Assembly (NCBI RefSeq): GCF_012726265.1
Contig: NZ_JAASAG010000004.1
Span: 1 to 64,000 of the forward strand
Length of the DNA stretch: 64,000 nt
Source: Streptomyces sp. HNM0575
GTDB taxonomy: Bacteria; Actinomycetota; Actinomycetes; Streptomycetales; Streptomycetaceae
Direction of reading: 5' to 3'
Under the pieces are notes generated by a model that was not told the origin of the DNA, ran no database searches, and was given only the letters and a program-made list of their open reading frames with translations. Below are positions 1 to 8,275 of the stretch, one piece after another. Made by a program: the position numbers and the translations under genes. Every line of letters begins with the position of its first letter. Position 1 is the first letter of the stretch.

Positions 1-114
1 TGGCGACGAGGCACTGTCACTCTCCTCGAAGTAGAACTGGGCTTCAGAGCAGGGCTTCCCGCTAGCGCCCGCGAACCCGCCACCCTCCACAATGGCCGTG
101 CCATCACCTCCAGG

Positions 115-1063
115 AGCAGCCACAGAGGAGTGTGGCGTCGTCGCTGGTGACGCCACCGCGTTGACGTTTCAGGTCGGTGGAGAGCCGGCGCACCAGGTGG
201 GTCACTCCGGAGGTCTGCGGGGAGATGTGCTCGATGGTGTCGATCAGGCGCTGCTCGCCGAACTGCTCCCCGCTAGACGTCCGAGCGCCGGGCGTGCCGG
301 TAGGCGCCCATGGCCACGGTCGCCAGTCCCGCGGCTTTCAGTCCGTGCCCCATCGCGTCGATGATGGCCGCGTGAAGGATGTCCTCGTTGAGGACGTAGT
401 CCAGGCTGTCCCCGGCGACCTCATACGTGGGCTCTAGGAGACCGGCGACGGAAACCTATGGGGGCGTCATCGACAGCGGCGGAAGCAGCTTGCGCTGGAT
501 CTCGGCCGGGACGCTCATCGGGGCGCCCTGGCACCGGGCCATGAAGAACTGGTCCGTGTAATGGCTCTTGGTGACGAGAATATCCGCGACCAGGCTCGCC
601 AGCCGGCCCAGCAGCCGCAGATCGTGCTCCCCGACAGAGTCCAACGTGAGGGACAGGACGCCGACCTCATCGCTGCCGTCGAGCAGCGGCAGATACATCC
701 GCACCCCGTCTGCCTGCTGCTCCCGGAGCGGACGCCGGTCCATCAGCGCCCTCCCCGCCATCGAGCCGTCGAGGACGGTCGGATGACCGTCCATGAGTCC
801 CGGCCTGGGAGGGGCACCAGCAGGCGCGGGTCATGGTCCTGAAGGTGGATCTAGATTCTCCGGCCGCCGATCCGGCTGATCTCTTCCGCCACCAGCGGGG
901 CGATCAAGTGCGGCGACATCTCGTGCGCCCTGTCCAGAAGCAGCCCCAGCAGGCGCTCCCCGAACCCCTCGGAGAGATCAGCAGCAACACGGCGGCCGTC
1001 ATGCCGGCTCTCGTCCACAGCGCGCTGCCTTCCCTCGCCCGGCATCCCCTTCCCGGTCACCAC
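115..1063 (-). pseudogene. Broken GAF-SpoIIE/PP2C phosphatase
   Basis: This is a remnant of the GAF-domain plus SpoIIE-type PP2C serine phosphatases common in Streptomyces. The start (1063 downward) reads as a family N-terminus ending AEEISRIGG, then hits an in-frame TAG at 851-853. The same frame continues with IHLQDHDPRLLVPLPGR until a frameshift near 797. The next piece (794-456) carries the GAF end and the linker MSVPAEIQRKLLPPL, and ends at a TAG (456-458) where the family normally has Gln. Beyond it the frame continues as LEPTYEVAGDSLDY and the metal-site DAMGHGLKA, stops again after about 60 residues, and shifts once more before the DDATLL-like end near 120. Several independent lesions make this a decayed gene, not a sequencing slip. 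Confidence 0.85.
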
Positions 1064-1322
1064 GGTCGCCCAGAACCGTCGTCACAGCACACAGGTGCTA
1101 CGCCACACGGCGTGAACTCCTCGGGGCCACGAGCTCCAAGACGGTGTCCCGTGCGGTGAGGCGGCCATTAGGTTCAACCGTCTCAACCCCTCCTCGTCCC
1201 TTGCCCGGCGAACTCCCGGATCGCTGCGCAGAGTCGGGACCGCCCCGTACGAATGGCCCTGGCACAGACCTGGGTTGCCCCTCTGGCATCATCAGGCTCC
1301 CCACGACTGGAGAGATCACCTC

Positions 1323-2069
1323 ATGCGTGTGCTGATGCCCCTGCCCGACCGCGACTTCGACGTCACCGAAGTCGCCGTCCCCTGGCGCCTGTTGACCGAC
1401 GCGGGCCATCAGGTCACGTTCGCCACCGAGTCGGCCGGTACGGTGCCCGCCGCCGATCCCCGCCTGCTGACCGGTGTGTTGTTCGGGAAGCTCGGTGCCG
1501 AGGACGAGGCCAAGGAGTTCTACGGTCAGCTTCGTGCCAGCGCCGAGTTCCAGGCGACCGTCGCCTGGGCGGACATCAACCCTGCGGCGTACGACGGGCT
1601 GGTGCTGCCCGGCGGGCACGCGCCCGGCATGCGCCAGTACCTCGGCTCGGCCGTACTGCGGGACAAGGTCGCCCGGTTCTGGGGTCTGGGCCGTCCCGTC
1701 GGGGCGATCTGCCACGGCGTGATCGTCCTCGCGCGCACCCGCGACGCGGAGTCCGGCCGCAGCGTGCTGGCGGACCGCGAGACGACGTGCCTGCCCAAGT
1801 ACATGGAGCGCGCCGCCTACTTGCTCACAGCCTGGAAGCTGGGCCGCTACTACCGCACGTATCCCACGTACGTGGAGGACGAGGTGAAGGCTACCCTCGA
1901 CGTGCCCGGCAAGCAGTTCCGCAGGGGCCCGCGTGCGGGCACCGCCCGGGGCACCGCCACCGACGACGGCCCCGCGTTCGTCGTCGAGGACCGTAATTAC
2001 GTCTCCGCCCGCTGGCCCGGCGACGCCTACCTCTTCAGCCGACGCTTCCTCGCCGCCCTCAAGTCGTAG
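1323..2069 (+). CDS. DJ-1/PfpI family protein (class I glutamine amidotransferase-like)
   Basis: This 248-residue cytoplasmic protein belongs to the DJ-1/PfpI superfamily, whose members act as glyoxalase/deglycase-like enzymes, proteases or chaperones. The nucleophile elbow is visible as AICHG (Cys130), with the upstream LVLPGGH loop at about residues 93-99. The ATG at 1323 follows GGAGAG; a longer frame from 1275 lacks such a site. The insert around residues 50-80 (LFGKLGAEDEAKEFY) resembles the longer members that carry a small lid. It stands alone among decayed genes, so context gives no clue to its substrate. Family assignment is sure, the exact reaction is not. Confidence 0.85.
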   Translation: MRVLMPLPDRDFDVTEVAVPWRLLTDAGHQVTFATESAGTVPAADPRLLTGVLFGKLGAEDEAKEFYGQLRASAEFQATVAWADINPAAYDGLVLPGGHAPGMRQYLGSAVLRDKVARFWGLGRPVGAICHGVIVLARTRDAESGRSVLADRETTCLPKYMERAAYLLTAWKLGRYYRTYPTYVEDEVKATLDVPGKQFRRGPRAGTARGTATDDGPAFVVEDRNYVSARWPGDAYLFSRRFLAALKS

Positions 2070-2257
2070 GCGAACGGCCGAGTCGACGCCAAGCGCCGAA
2101 CCCGACACGAGAGCACGCCCCGCTCGGGCCGGCACCTGCGCCTGGTCTCCCAGCCTTCCCGGCGGCAGCGGAACCGGCGGCTCAGCAATACCCGGGTGCC
2201 GGAACGCGAAGAGGAGCGCGCCGCGTAAGGAGTCGTCGAGAGAGGACTGTTCACCAC

Positions 2258-2604
2258 ATGGTTGATCGTGTTCTGCGCTTGAACCTCGTCTCACCGGCCT
2301 CCGGCAGCTCCGGTGGCTCGACGGCGACGGACTTCCTTCTCGGTCACTATCTGCGTGATCCGTGGCGCGTGACGCAGTCGCTGCTCGCCCGGCTTCAGCA
2401 CATGGTGCTGGAGTGGTGGCCGCTCGCGGCTCCGGTACTGATGGTGGCGGTGGTCTCGGTCATCTGGGGGCGGGTGAGCTGGCGGCGCCGGTGCCGTCGT
2501 CAACTCGCTGCGGAGGCCCGGGTGGTGCAGGTGCTGCCGCCACCGACCGTGGCCGCGGAAGGCGCCGCCGCGCTGTGGGCAAATCTGGTGGGTCTGTGTC
2601 AACA
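2258..2604 (+). pseudogene. N-terminal fragment of a conjugation/type IV secretion membrane protein
   Basis: The reading frame starts at an ATG preceded by GAGAGGAC. It encodes a hydrophilic leader, LLARLQHMVLEWWPL, one membrane segment (about residues 58-72), a WRRRCRRQ basic stretch and VLPPPTVAAEGAAALWANLVGL. From memory this order matches the N-terminus of the large Streptomyces conjugation proteins of the type IV secretion family, which normally continue for several hundred residues. Here homology stops near 2604; the frame runs to 2815 only by reading unrelated DNA, part of which looks like a minus-strand fragment. It is best read as the stump of a mobile element transfer gene. The family call is from recollection of the motif, not from a search. 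Confidence 0.6.
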
Positions 2605-2704
2605 ACCGCCGTCGGTTGCAGGTCATCGAGGAAATGCCCAGCAGCAGCCCTGTCTGTGCGCACGCCTCGTATACGGCGTCTTGTGGGTGTTTCACGGCCA
2701 GCCA

Positions 2705-3040
2705 TTAGAGGCCGCCGCACATCTCCTCCAGTACTTGCGACACTTGCTCCGGCTTGGTGAACGGCATGTTCCCGGCCATGAGTTCTTCGCGACGCCGGGC
2801 GAAGGCGGTGAGTAGACGGCCCAGGTGTCGGCGTTTGACGGTCAAGATCTCCGTCAGGTCGGCGAGCCGGGCGTCGAGGCCCTCCAGTGAGTGGGCGTCA
2901 GTGCCCAGGGCAGCGGGAATCTTCGCATCGGCAGGGGCTAGGACACCGTGCCACCGATAAGCGGATTGCGCCTGATCAACATCGTCGGTCCCGAGGTGTT
3001 GCAGAGCGCTGTGTCGGCGCTGGATGACGAGATCAGGCAA
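2705..3040 (-). pseudogene. Unassigned protein fragment next to a rearrangement breakpoint
   Basis: An open frame of about 111 codons begins with a TTG near 3040 and ends at 2705. It is hydrophilic and helical, with the central stretch LEGLDARLADLTEILTVKRRHLGRLLTAFARRREELMAG. Amino-acid composition is plausible for a real protein and unlike the shadow frames nearby, but there is no convincing start or ribosome binding site. I do not recognise the family. Its position directly after the cut-off conjugation gene suggests debris of the same decayed mobile region. Confidence 0.4.
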
Positions 3041-3515
3041 CCATCGGCGTCTGCTTCCCTGCCACAGACTCAGAATCGCGCGGAGACCGAACCGTCACCA
3101 CCTGAACAATTCCCGACCAGACAGTTGGCAGAGTCACGGGCTGCGCATTTCCGGTAACTGCGGCCGACAGGTCGACAGACGTCACCCTGGGGCAGATGCC
3201 GAGCCCCTCCTCTGCAAATACCGGCCCGTGCAGCTGCTGGCGCGTCCCGCCCACGCAGCACTGATTTACCGCCGTTTGGACAGGCAAGGCATCAATGTGG
3301 CGAACCGCAATGCCATCACTGGGCTCCAGGGAAGGGTGCGAAAGCGAGGGCGGGCGCTGATTGCCAACTCGCCGCTGCTGACCTCGTTGACCGTGAAAAG
3401 CAGTTGCACCCTGAGCGAGGCCTCAACGCTTCGCTCATGCCGGCCCCGCGGTGTGCTCGCTTCAGGCCAGCCGCCGGTGATGCGCGGCCGGCGGCGGCGA
3501 CTTGGAGAGGGTGAT
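2816..3515. other. Region without an intact gene
   Basis: Apart from the minus-strand fragment ending at 2705, this 0.7-kb stretch holds no frame with both a plausible start and a recognisable product. The long plus-strand frame across it is antisense to the MFS gene further on and is rich in Arg and His. I see nothing else in it. Confidence 0.5.
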
Positions 3516-4705
3516 TCAGCGGGGCTTGGCCACCACGAACCACGCCGAAGCCACCGCCTGCAAAGCCACAACCACCCCCACCAGCAGCGGGACCGAGTGC
3601 TCGTAGAGGGCTCCGGTCAGCGCGCCGCCTGCCAGGATCGCCGCTCCGACCACGCTGGCGAAGATTCCGTATGCGGTGCCGCGGCGGGAGACGGGGACGA
3701 GGTCGACGACGACGGCGCGGAGGGTGGATTCCTGAACCCCCGTCGCGGTGCCCCACACCAGCCAGCCCGTCGCCGCGACCGCGAGGGCGTTGTTGAACGC
3801 CAGCGCCGGAACGGCCGCCGTCAGCAGAGGCAACACCGGCAACACCCGCGCTCCCACACGGTCGTAGGCCCAGCCGGTGGTCAGCGCCACCAGGGCGTCG
3901 ACGCCCATCGCCGCCGCGTACAGCACCGGAACCAGGGCCGTGGCGAGTAGGCCGGCGTGTACGAGGTAGAAGGAGAGAACACCGAAGGTGACAAGGCCCG
4001 CCGTCGTGGCCGCCGTGGAAGCCGCGCAGTGCCAGAACCGGCCCGGCACCCCCCGGCATCCTGCCCCGCCGGGCGGCCGCGGCGATGCGGCCAGATCCCA
4101 CTCGTAACCGGCGGGGTCGGGCACACGCACCCGCAGCCACACCAGCACCGCCGGCACGGCCGCGCCGGGCAGGGCGAGCATTCCGAGGGCCGGTCCGTAA
4201 CGGCCCCCGCTCACGGCGAGCACGCCGGCAACCGCCAGCGGCCCGGCCAGCGCACCGGCCTGGTCCAGTGCCTCGTGCACGGCGAAGCCCCGCCCGCGCC
4301 CGGTTGCCGCCGTCGTGTAGGAGAGCAGCGAGTCCTTCGCGGGACTGCGCATAGCCTTGCCGACGCGTTCGGCGATCACCAGCACGCACGCCGCCCACAG
4401 CACCCCGGGCACCCCGAGCACCCCGAGCAGCGGCACGGCGATCACCGTGAGCGCGTTCCGGCGATGGCCAGACCCCAGAAGCGTTGCGTACGGTCCGCCA
4501 GCGGGCCCGAGATCAGACGCAGACCCAGGGCCGCCACCTCCCCGGCGCCGGTGACCACGCCGACCACCAGTGCCGAGGCGCCGAGCGACGCCAGAAGCGG
4601 CCCGGTGACCGAGCGCGCGCCCTCGTAGACCACGTCGGCGAGCAAGCTGACGGCGCCGAAGGCGACGATGAAACGCCAAGGACGCAGCCCGGGCCCGGAC
4701 GCAGA
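3516..4705 (-). pseudogene. MFS transporter with a frameshift
   Basis: This is a major facilitator superfamily permease of about 390 residues with many hydrophobic segments. The N-terminal part (RPWRFIVAFGAVSLLADVVYEGARSVTGPLLASLGASALVVG, then LISGPLADRTQRFWGLAIAG) is in one frame. The rest (NALTVIAVPLLGVLGV to the end at 3516) is in another. The two join near 4455-4460, where one base is missing. The protein resembles the MFS members that begin with a SLLADVVYEGARS signature. The start is unclear because no good start codon precedes the first helix. The gene follows DUF2180 on the same strand. It could be a true pseudogene or a sequencing error in a GC-rich run. Confidence 0.75.
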
Positions 4706-4784
4706 CTCCCAAGCCCTCCTGCCCGTCCGGGCCTCGGGCCGGACGGAGGCCGCGCTGCCCGGATCCGCGTCCTCTCCCCCACGC

Positions 4785-4991
4785 CTACGGCTGGACTTCC
4801 GCCTTGTAGCAGGTCGTGCAAGTCATCCGGCGGGCCGGGCGCGGCAGATGGGTCCGGCCGAGACCGGAACCACGGCGCAGCGTCTGGGGCGCCGCGTGCG
4901 TGTGGCTGGTGCACACGCACGCGCCGCATCGTTTGCACACCGCCACCGCCGGGGTGCTGTGGTCTTCGCAGAGGCAGTCATAGCAGTTCAT
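4785..4991 (-). CDS. DUF2180 family cysteine-rich small protein
   Basis: This 68-residue protein starts MNCYDCLCEDHSTPAVAVC and carries eleven cysteines arranged as CxxC-like pairs (CYDC, CKRCGAC near the middle, CTTC near the C-terminus) with two His in THTHA. This is the pattern of the DUF2180 family of Streptomyces, probably metal-binding and of unknown role. The ATG at 4991 is preceded by GGAAC. A longer frame upstream lacks the family pattern. It sits directly upstream of the frameshifted MFS transporter on the same strand, so the two were probably one transcript. Confidence 0.8.
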   Translation of the reverse strand: MNCYDCLCEDHSTPAVAVCKRCGACVCTSHTHAAPQTLRRGSGLGRTHLPRPARRMTCTTCYKAEVQP

Positions 4992-5407
4992 GGCTGAAGT
5001 TCCGTTCTCGTCACGGGAGTTGAGCACATCCGGAAAGGTGACGGGACCGGAGCCGGCCGGGAGAGCGCCGACGGCGGCAGACGAACAGCAGAGAGCACTG
5101 CTGCGCCGGGAAAGGGGCGACTCCACCGGGCACCTCCTTGGGCATGCGGTCCTGACACCTCGGTCAGGAACCATCAGCCCGAAAGGGCGGTTCGGGCCTC
5201 AAGGGCGGCCCGGGCGGGATCCATCGCCTGAACCAGAGTGAACCCCCACCTTCGTCGCAGGTCAAGGCGGCCTGCGCGGCGCGTCGACCAGACGCGCCGA
5301 AGCCGGAAACGGGCGCCGGAGCAGGCACGGGGCGGGCGCCGGGGCACAAAGGACGTGCAGTGAACGAGCCCGCGACCGGCCCGGCGCGCTCGGCGCGCTC
5401 GTGGGCG

Positions 5408-5746
5408 CTACCGGCGGGCGGGCCGGTAGATCCGCACGCGTTCCAGCAGGACCGTACCGCCGACGGCCAGGACGTCGTGCAGCGAGTCGGCGAAGATCCG
5501 CAACCGCTCCTCGCTGTCCACGACCACCACCACGCAGGGCCCGTGATCAGCCAGGCGGAACGGGCGCGACCGGTGAATGCGGTGGTGCCGTCCGAAGCCC
5601 TGGAACCCGTGGAAGACGCTGGCTCCTCGCAGGCCCTGCTTGTGCGCCCGGTGCACGATCTCCGCGAAGACGGGACGGTGCCGCCATATCGCGTCTCCTG
5701 CCACGTGGATCGTCAGCCGGGCCGACGGGTCTTCCTGCCGCATCAC
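5408..5746 (-). CDS. DUF190 family protein
   Basis: This 112-residue protein fits the DUF190 family, small PII-like cytoplasmic proteins often encoded beside CrcB fluoride exporters. Visible family features are the N-terminal RLTIHVAGDAIWRHRPVFAEIVHRAHKQGLRGASVFHGFQGFG, with the typical Arg-Pro-hydrophobic run before the AHKQGLRGASV helix, and the later VVVVVDSEERLRIF strand-helix. No crcB gene is adjacent here, so the usual partner is absent or elsewhere. The function of the family is not established. Confidence 0.8.
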   Translation of the reverse strand: MMRQEDPSARLTIHVAGDAIWRHRPVFAEIVHRAHKQGLRGASVFHGFQGFGRHHRIHRSRPFRLADHGPCVVVVVDSEERLRIFADSLHDVLAVGGTVLLERVRIYRPARR

Positions 5747-5762
5747 ATACCCCTCGACGGAA

Positions 5763-5780
5763 GTGTGATGCCCGTCACGC
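5763..5780. promoter_or_regulatory. CRP-like dyad upstream of the DUF190 gene
   Basis: GTGTGATGCCCGTCACGC lies 16 bp upstream of the DUF190 start. It has arms GTGTGA and TCACGC separated by six bases, close to the TGTGA-N6-TCACA form bound by CRP/FNR-family regulators. A chance match is possible; no second copy was noticed nearby. Confidence 0.35.
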
Positions 5781-6139
5781 TACTGCCGGGGCGGGCCGCC
5801 GGGGAGGGGGCGTGAGACGTCCCCAGTGGACGCCTCCGCAGCGGGCGCCTTCGCCCGCCGGCTTTCGCGGCTGTGCCGGCAGGTTCCGCTCCGGCACATG
5901 ATGACGATCGAACGCACCATGGGCGAGGGCGGTGAGGCTCGCCCTTACCCGCACGCCCCGTGCCGATGGCCTCTGCGTGGCCGGCTGCTCCGTGTCCGCC
6001 GGCCGCCTGCCGCATGAGCCGGGAGGTGCAAGGCCCCATGCCCGCCCACAGCATCCTGTTCCCCGAACCCGACGACACCGAACGACTGCCGACGATCACC
6101 GGACCGACCACACATCCCGTCCTCCGCCTTCCGAAGGCT
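5781..6139. other. Region without a recognised gene
   Basis: Short frames exist on both strands but none has a convincing start plus coding pattern. The best is a plus-strand stretch beginning MPAHSILFPEPDDTERLP near 6038 and ending just after the palindrome at 6140, about 38 codons, which I do not recognise. Confidence 0.4.
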
Positions 6140-6151
6140 AGTGTCGACACT
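6140..6151. promoter_or_regulatory. Palindrome AGTGTCGACACT, copy 1
   Basis: This is a perfect 12-bp palindrome within the context TAGTGTCGACACTT. An identical copy with the same flanks lies 320 bp downstream. The TGTCGACA core suits a GntR/FadR-type operator, and the cluster that starts at 6577 encodes two such regulators. Direct binding is inferred. Confidence 0.5.
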
Positions 6152-6459
6152 TAACCGATAGAGGGAATAGCCAGCCGAATTCGCCGCAGACGCAGTCCCC
6201 CGCTTTCTGTGCGGAGCGGCGGGATGCGATGTCGGCGGGCCCGGGGTGGGGGCACTTCTCGTCGTCGGTGGTCTAGTGCTTCGTGTGCGCGTATCGACTT
6301 GTTCAAGTGCAGGAAGAGCGGGGTGCGGAGGGGCGAGGCGGTGCGGCGCTCCCGCAGGATTTCAGCCGGGGTTCGGGGGCGCGGGCCGGGGCGACGGAAA
6401 CAACGGGGACAAGTGGTTGCAGCTCTATGGACACCGGTTGATGCCGCTGCTTGAATCCT
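6152..6459. other. Stretch between two identical palindromes, no gene seen
   Basis: This 308-bp stretch has no recognised coding pattern on either strand; the longest frames are Arg/Gly-rich shadows. It is bounded on both sides by TAGTGTCGACACTT and probably serves as a long upstream regulatory region for the cluster that follows. Confidence 0.45.
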
Positions 6460-6471
6460 AGTGTCGACACT
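6460..6471. promoter_or_regulatory. Palindrome AGTGTCGACACT, copy 2
   Basis: This is the second exact copy of the 12-bp palindrome, ending 105 bp upstream of the first cluster gene. Its placement close to the promoter region fits a repressor site. The paired arrangement fits a regulator that loops the DNA or binds as a tetramer. Confidence 0.55.
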
Positions 6472-6576
6472 TCATGGACGGTGTCGTGACGGGTGATTGT
6501 GGCCGGAGCGCCCCTTCCCGCCCGATCCGGTCGGCCGCAACGCCGGTACGGCCGGCTCCCCTCCGAAGGAGGCTCC

Positions 6577-7416
6577 GTGAATCAACCCCTTCAGAAACTG
6601 CTCGTCGGTGACGTGACACTCGGGTACCGGTCGGCCCGTACCGGTTCGTTCTCCCTCGCGTGCGATGGGCTGTCGTTCGATGTCGCCGAAGGTGAATTCG
6701 TTGCGATCGTGGGCCCCAGCGGTTGCGGGAAGACCTCCTTCCTCAGCGCTGTGGCCGGTCTGCTGCCGGTGTCCTCGGGGCGGCTGGAGCTCAACGGGGA
6801 GCAGATTCAGGGCCCTTCGCCGGACCGTTCACTCGTCTTTCAGCAGGCGTCCCTCTTCCCGTGGCGCACGGTGGAGGCCAACATCGCGTTCGGTCTCAAG
6901 GCACAGCGGCGGCTCGACACGAAGGGCAAGGAGCGGGTCGCCGGGCTCGTGGAGCTGGTCGGACTCTCCGGCAAGGAGGGGAAGTACCCGCGCGAGCTCT
7001 CCGGGGGCATGGGGCAGCGCGTCAATCTGGCCCGCGCCCTGGCGACTGATCCGGACCTGCTCCTGCTGGACGAGCCCTTCTCCGCGCTCGACGCGCAGAC
7101 CAGGGAGGTCATGCAGGAGGAGCTGACCCGGATCTGGCAGGCCGACAGGACCGGCAAGGGCAAGACCGCCGTCTTCGTCACCCACGACGTGCCGGAGGCC
7201 GTGTTCCTCGCGGACCGGGTGGTCGTGTTCTCCGACGGGCCCGCCCGCCTGCTCGAGGTCGTGAACGTCGACCTGCCGCGACCGCGCGACGCCGCCGTCA
7301 AGCGGTCCGCCGAATTCCAGGCGATCAGTGACCACATCCTGCGGCTCGTGATGAGCCGGTCCCAACCAGGCCGAAGGGCGAGTGACCATGACAGCCACAC
7401 AACTGTCGCCGGATAG
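6577..7416 (+). CDS. ABC transporter ATPase, nitrate/sulfonate/taurine type
   Basis: This is the cytoplasmic ATP-binding subunit of an importer for an organic anion. It has 279 residues, with Walker A GPSGCGKT at 46-53, the Q-loop FQQASLFPW near 88-96, the signature LSGGMGQR at 141-148, Walker B LLLLDEPF at 161-168 and the H-loop THD. This is the SsuB/TauB pattern. The GTG at 6577 follows a strong GAAGGAGG; a longer frame from 6493 has none. It overlaps the permease gene and is followed by the binding-protein gene, so the three form one uptake system. It is the first gene of the 6.5-17.3 kb cluster, which suggests the substrate of the pathway enters here. Confidence 0.9.
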   Translation: MNQPLQKLLVGDVTLGYRSARTGSFSLACDGLSFDVAEGEFVAIVGPSGCGKTSFLSAVAGLLPVSSGRLELNGEQIQGPSPDRSLVFQQASLFPWRTVEANIAFGLKAQRRLDTKGKERVAGLVELVGLSGKEGKYPRELSGGMGQRVNLARALATDPDLLLLDEPFSALDAQTREVMQEELTRIWQADRTGKGKTAVFVTHDVPEAVFLADRVVVFSDGPARLLEVVNVDLPRPRDAAVKRSAEFQAISDHILRLVMSRSQPGRRASDHDSHTTVAG

Positions 7417-8221
7417 CGTCCGGCCGCCAGTGCGCATGGCCGGGCCGCGTCCGCGCCGTACGTCGAGCCGCCACCTCAATCTGGCCCTCGGTGTCGTGGG
7501 AGTCGCGGTGGTACTGGGCGCATGGCAGCTCTGCGCCGTCACCGGCATCGTCGACCCCAACTTCAGCAGCTCGCCGTCCGGTGCCTTTCTGGCCCTGATC
7601 GGCTCGATCGGTTCGGGGGCGATCTGGGCGCCGCTCGGTTCGACGCTCTCCATCGTGGCGCTCGGCATGGCGATCTCGGTCGTCGCCGGCATCCCGGCCG
7701 GCCTGCTGATCGGGCGCAACAAATACCTTCATGGCCTGACGGACCCGCTGATCAGCATCATGTACTCGGTTCCGTACGTGGTCTTTCTGCCGATGCTCAT
7801 CTTCTGGTTCGGGATAGAGATGAACGCGCGCCTGGTGATCGTGGTGTGGAGCTCGCTGTTCCCGCTGCTGATCAATGTCATCGCCGGGAGCCGCAATCTG
7901 GACCCCGCCTACACGCAGGTATCCCGCGTCTATTGCGCGTCCCGCCTGTACACGCTCAGGGCCGTCGCCTTCCCCGCGACGTTGCCGTACATCCTGGCCG
8001 GCATACGGCAGGCGGTCGGCCGCGCGCTGATCGGGGCGATCGTCGCTGAGCTCTTCATGGGCTCCTCGGGACTCGGCTATCAAGTGCAGCTCCAGACCTC
8101 GAACTTCGCGATGGACGAGGCGATGGCGTCCATCGCGGTCATCGCCGTGGTCGCCATCGTCCTCACGCGGGGCGTCGGTCACCTGGAGCGCCGGTTCACA
8201 TTCTGGTCGGCATCCGATTGA
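7382..8221 (+). CDS. ABC transporter permease, nitrate/sulfonate/taurine type
   Basis: This is the membrane subunit of the importer, 279 residues with about six hydrophobic segments after a basic N-terminus (RPRRTSSRHLN). The cytoplasmic coupling motif of binding-protein-dependent permeases is seen around residues 190-215 (EAA-like loop, FPATLPYILAGIRQAVGRALIG). The start is GTG at 7382 or ATG at 7388. Either overlaps the end of the ATPase gene, which implies translational coupling. It belongs to the SsuC/TauC family, and the substrate is probably the carboxylate degraded by the cluster. Confidence 0.88.
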   Translation: MTMTATQLSPDSVRPPVRMAGPRPRRTSSRHLNLALGVVGVAVVLGAWQLCAVTGIVDPNFSSSPSGAFLALIGSIGSGAIWAPLGSTLSIVALGMAISVVAGIPAGLLIGRNKYLHGLTDPLISIMYSVPYVVFLPMLIFWFGIEMNARLVIVVWSSLFPLLINVIAGSRNLDPAYTQVSRVYCASRLYTLRAVAFPATLPYILAGIRQAVGRALIGAIVAELFMGSSGLGYQVQLQTSNFAMDEAMASIAVIAVVAIVLTRGVGHLERRFTFWSASD

Positions 8222-8275
8222 GCCGCTCGACGGCAGTCACCGACCGGATGACACGACAGCAAAGGACTCCCGTCA

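Noticed and set aside
1..114. Minus-strand open frame running off the left edge (ends GGGFAGASGKPCSEAQFYFEE)
   Set aside because: About 35 codons with no recognised family; too short to call.
1098..2294. Minus-strand frame of about 400 codons
   Set aside because: Antisense to the DJ-1/PfpI gene, no recognisable motifs, and composition typical of a mirror frame in GC-rich DNA.
3024..3950. Plus-strand frame of about 300 codons
   Set aside because: Arg/His/Gln-rich, overlaps the MFS transporter on the other strand, and has no ribosome binding site.
6140..6471. Possible small insertion element bounded by identical palindromes
   Set aside because: The 308 bp between them hold no transposase or longer terminal repeats, and no target duplication is seen; operators are the simpler reading.
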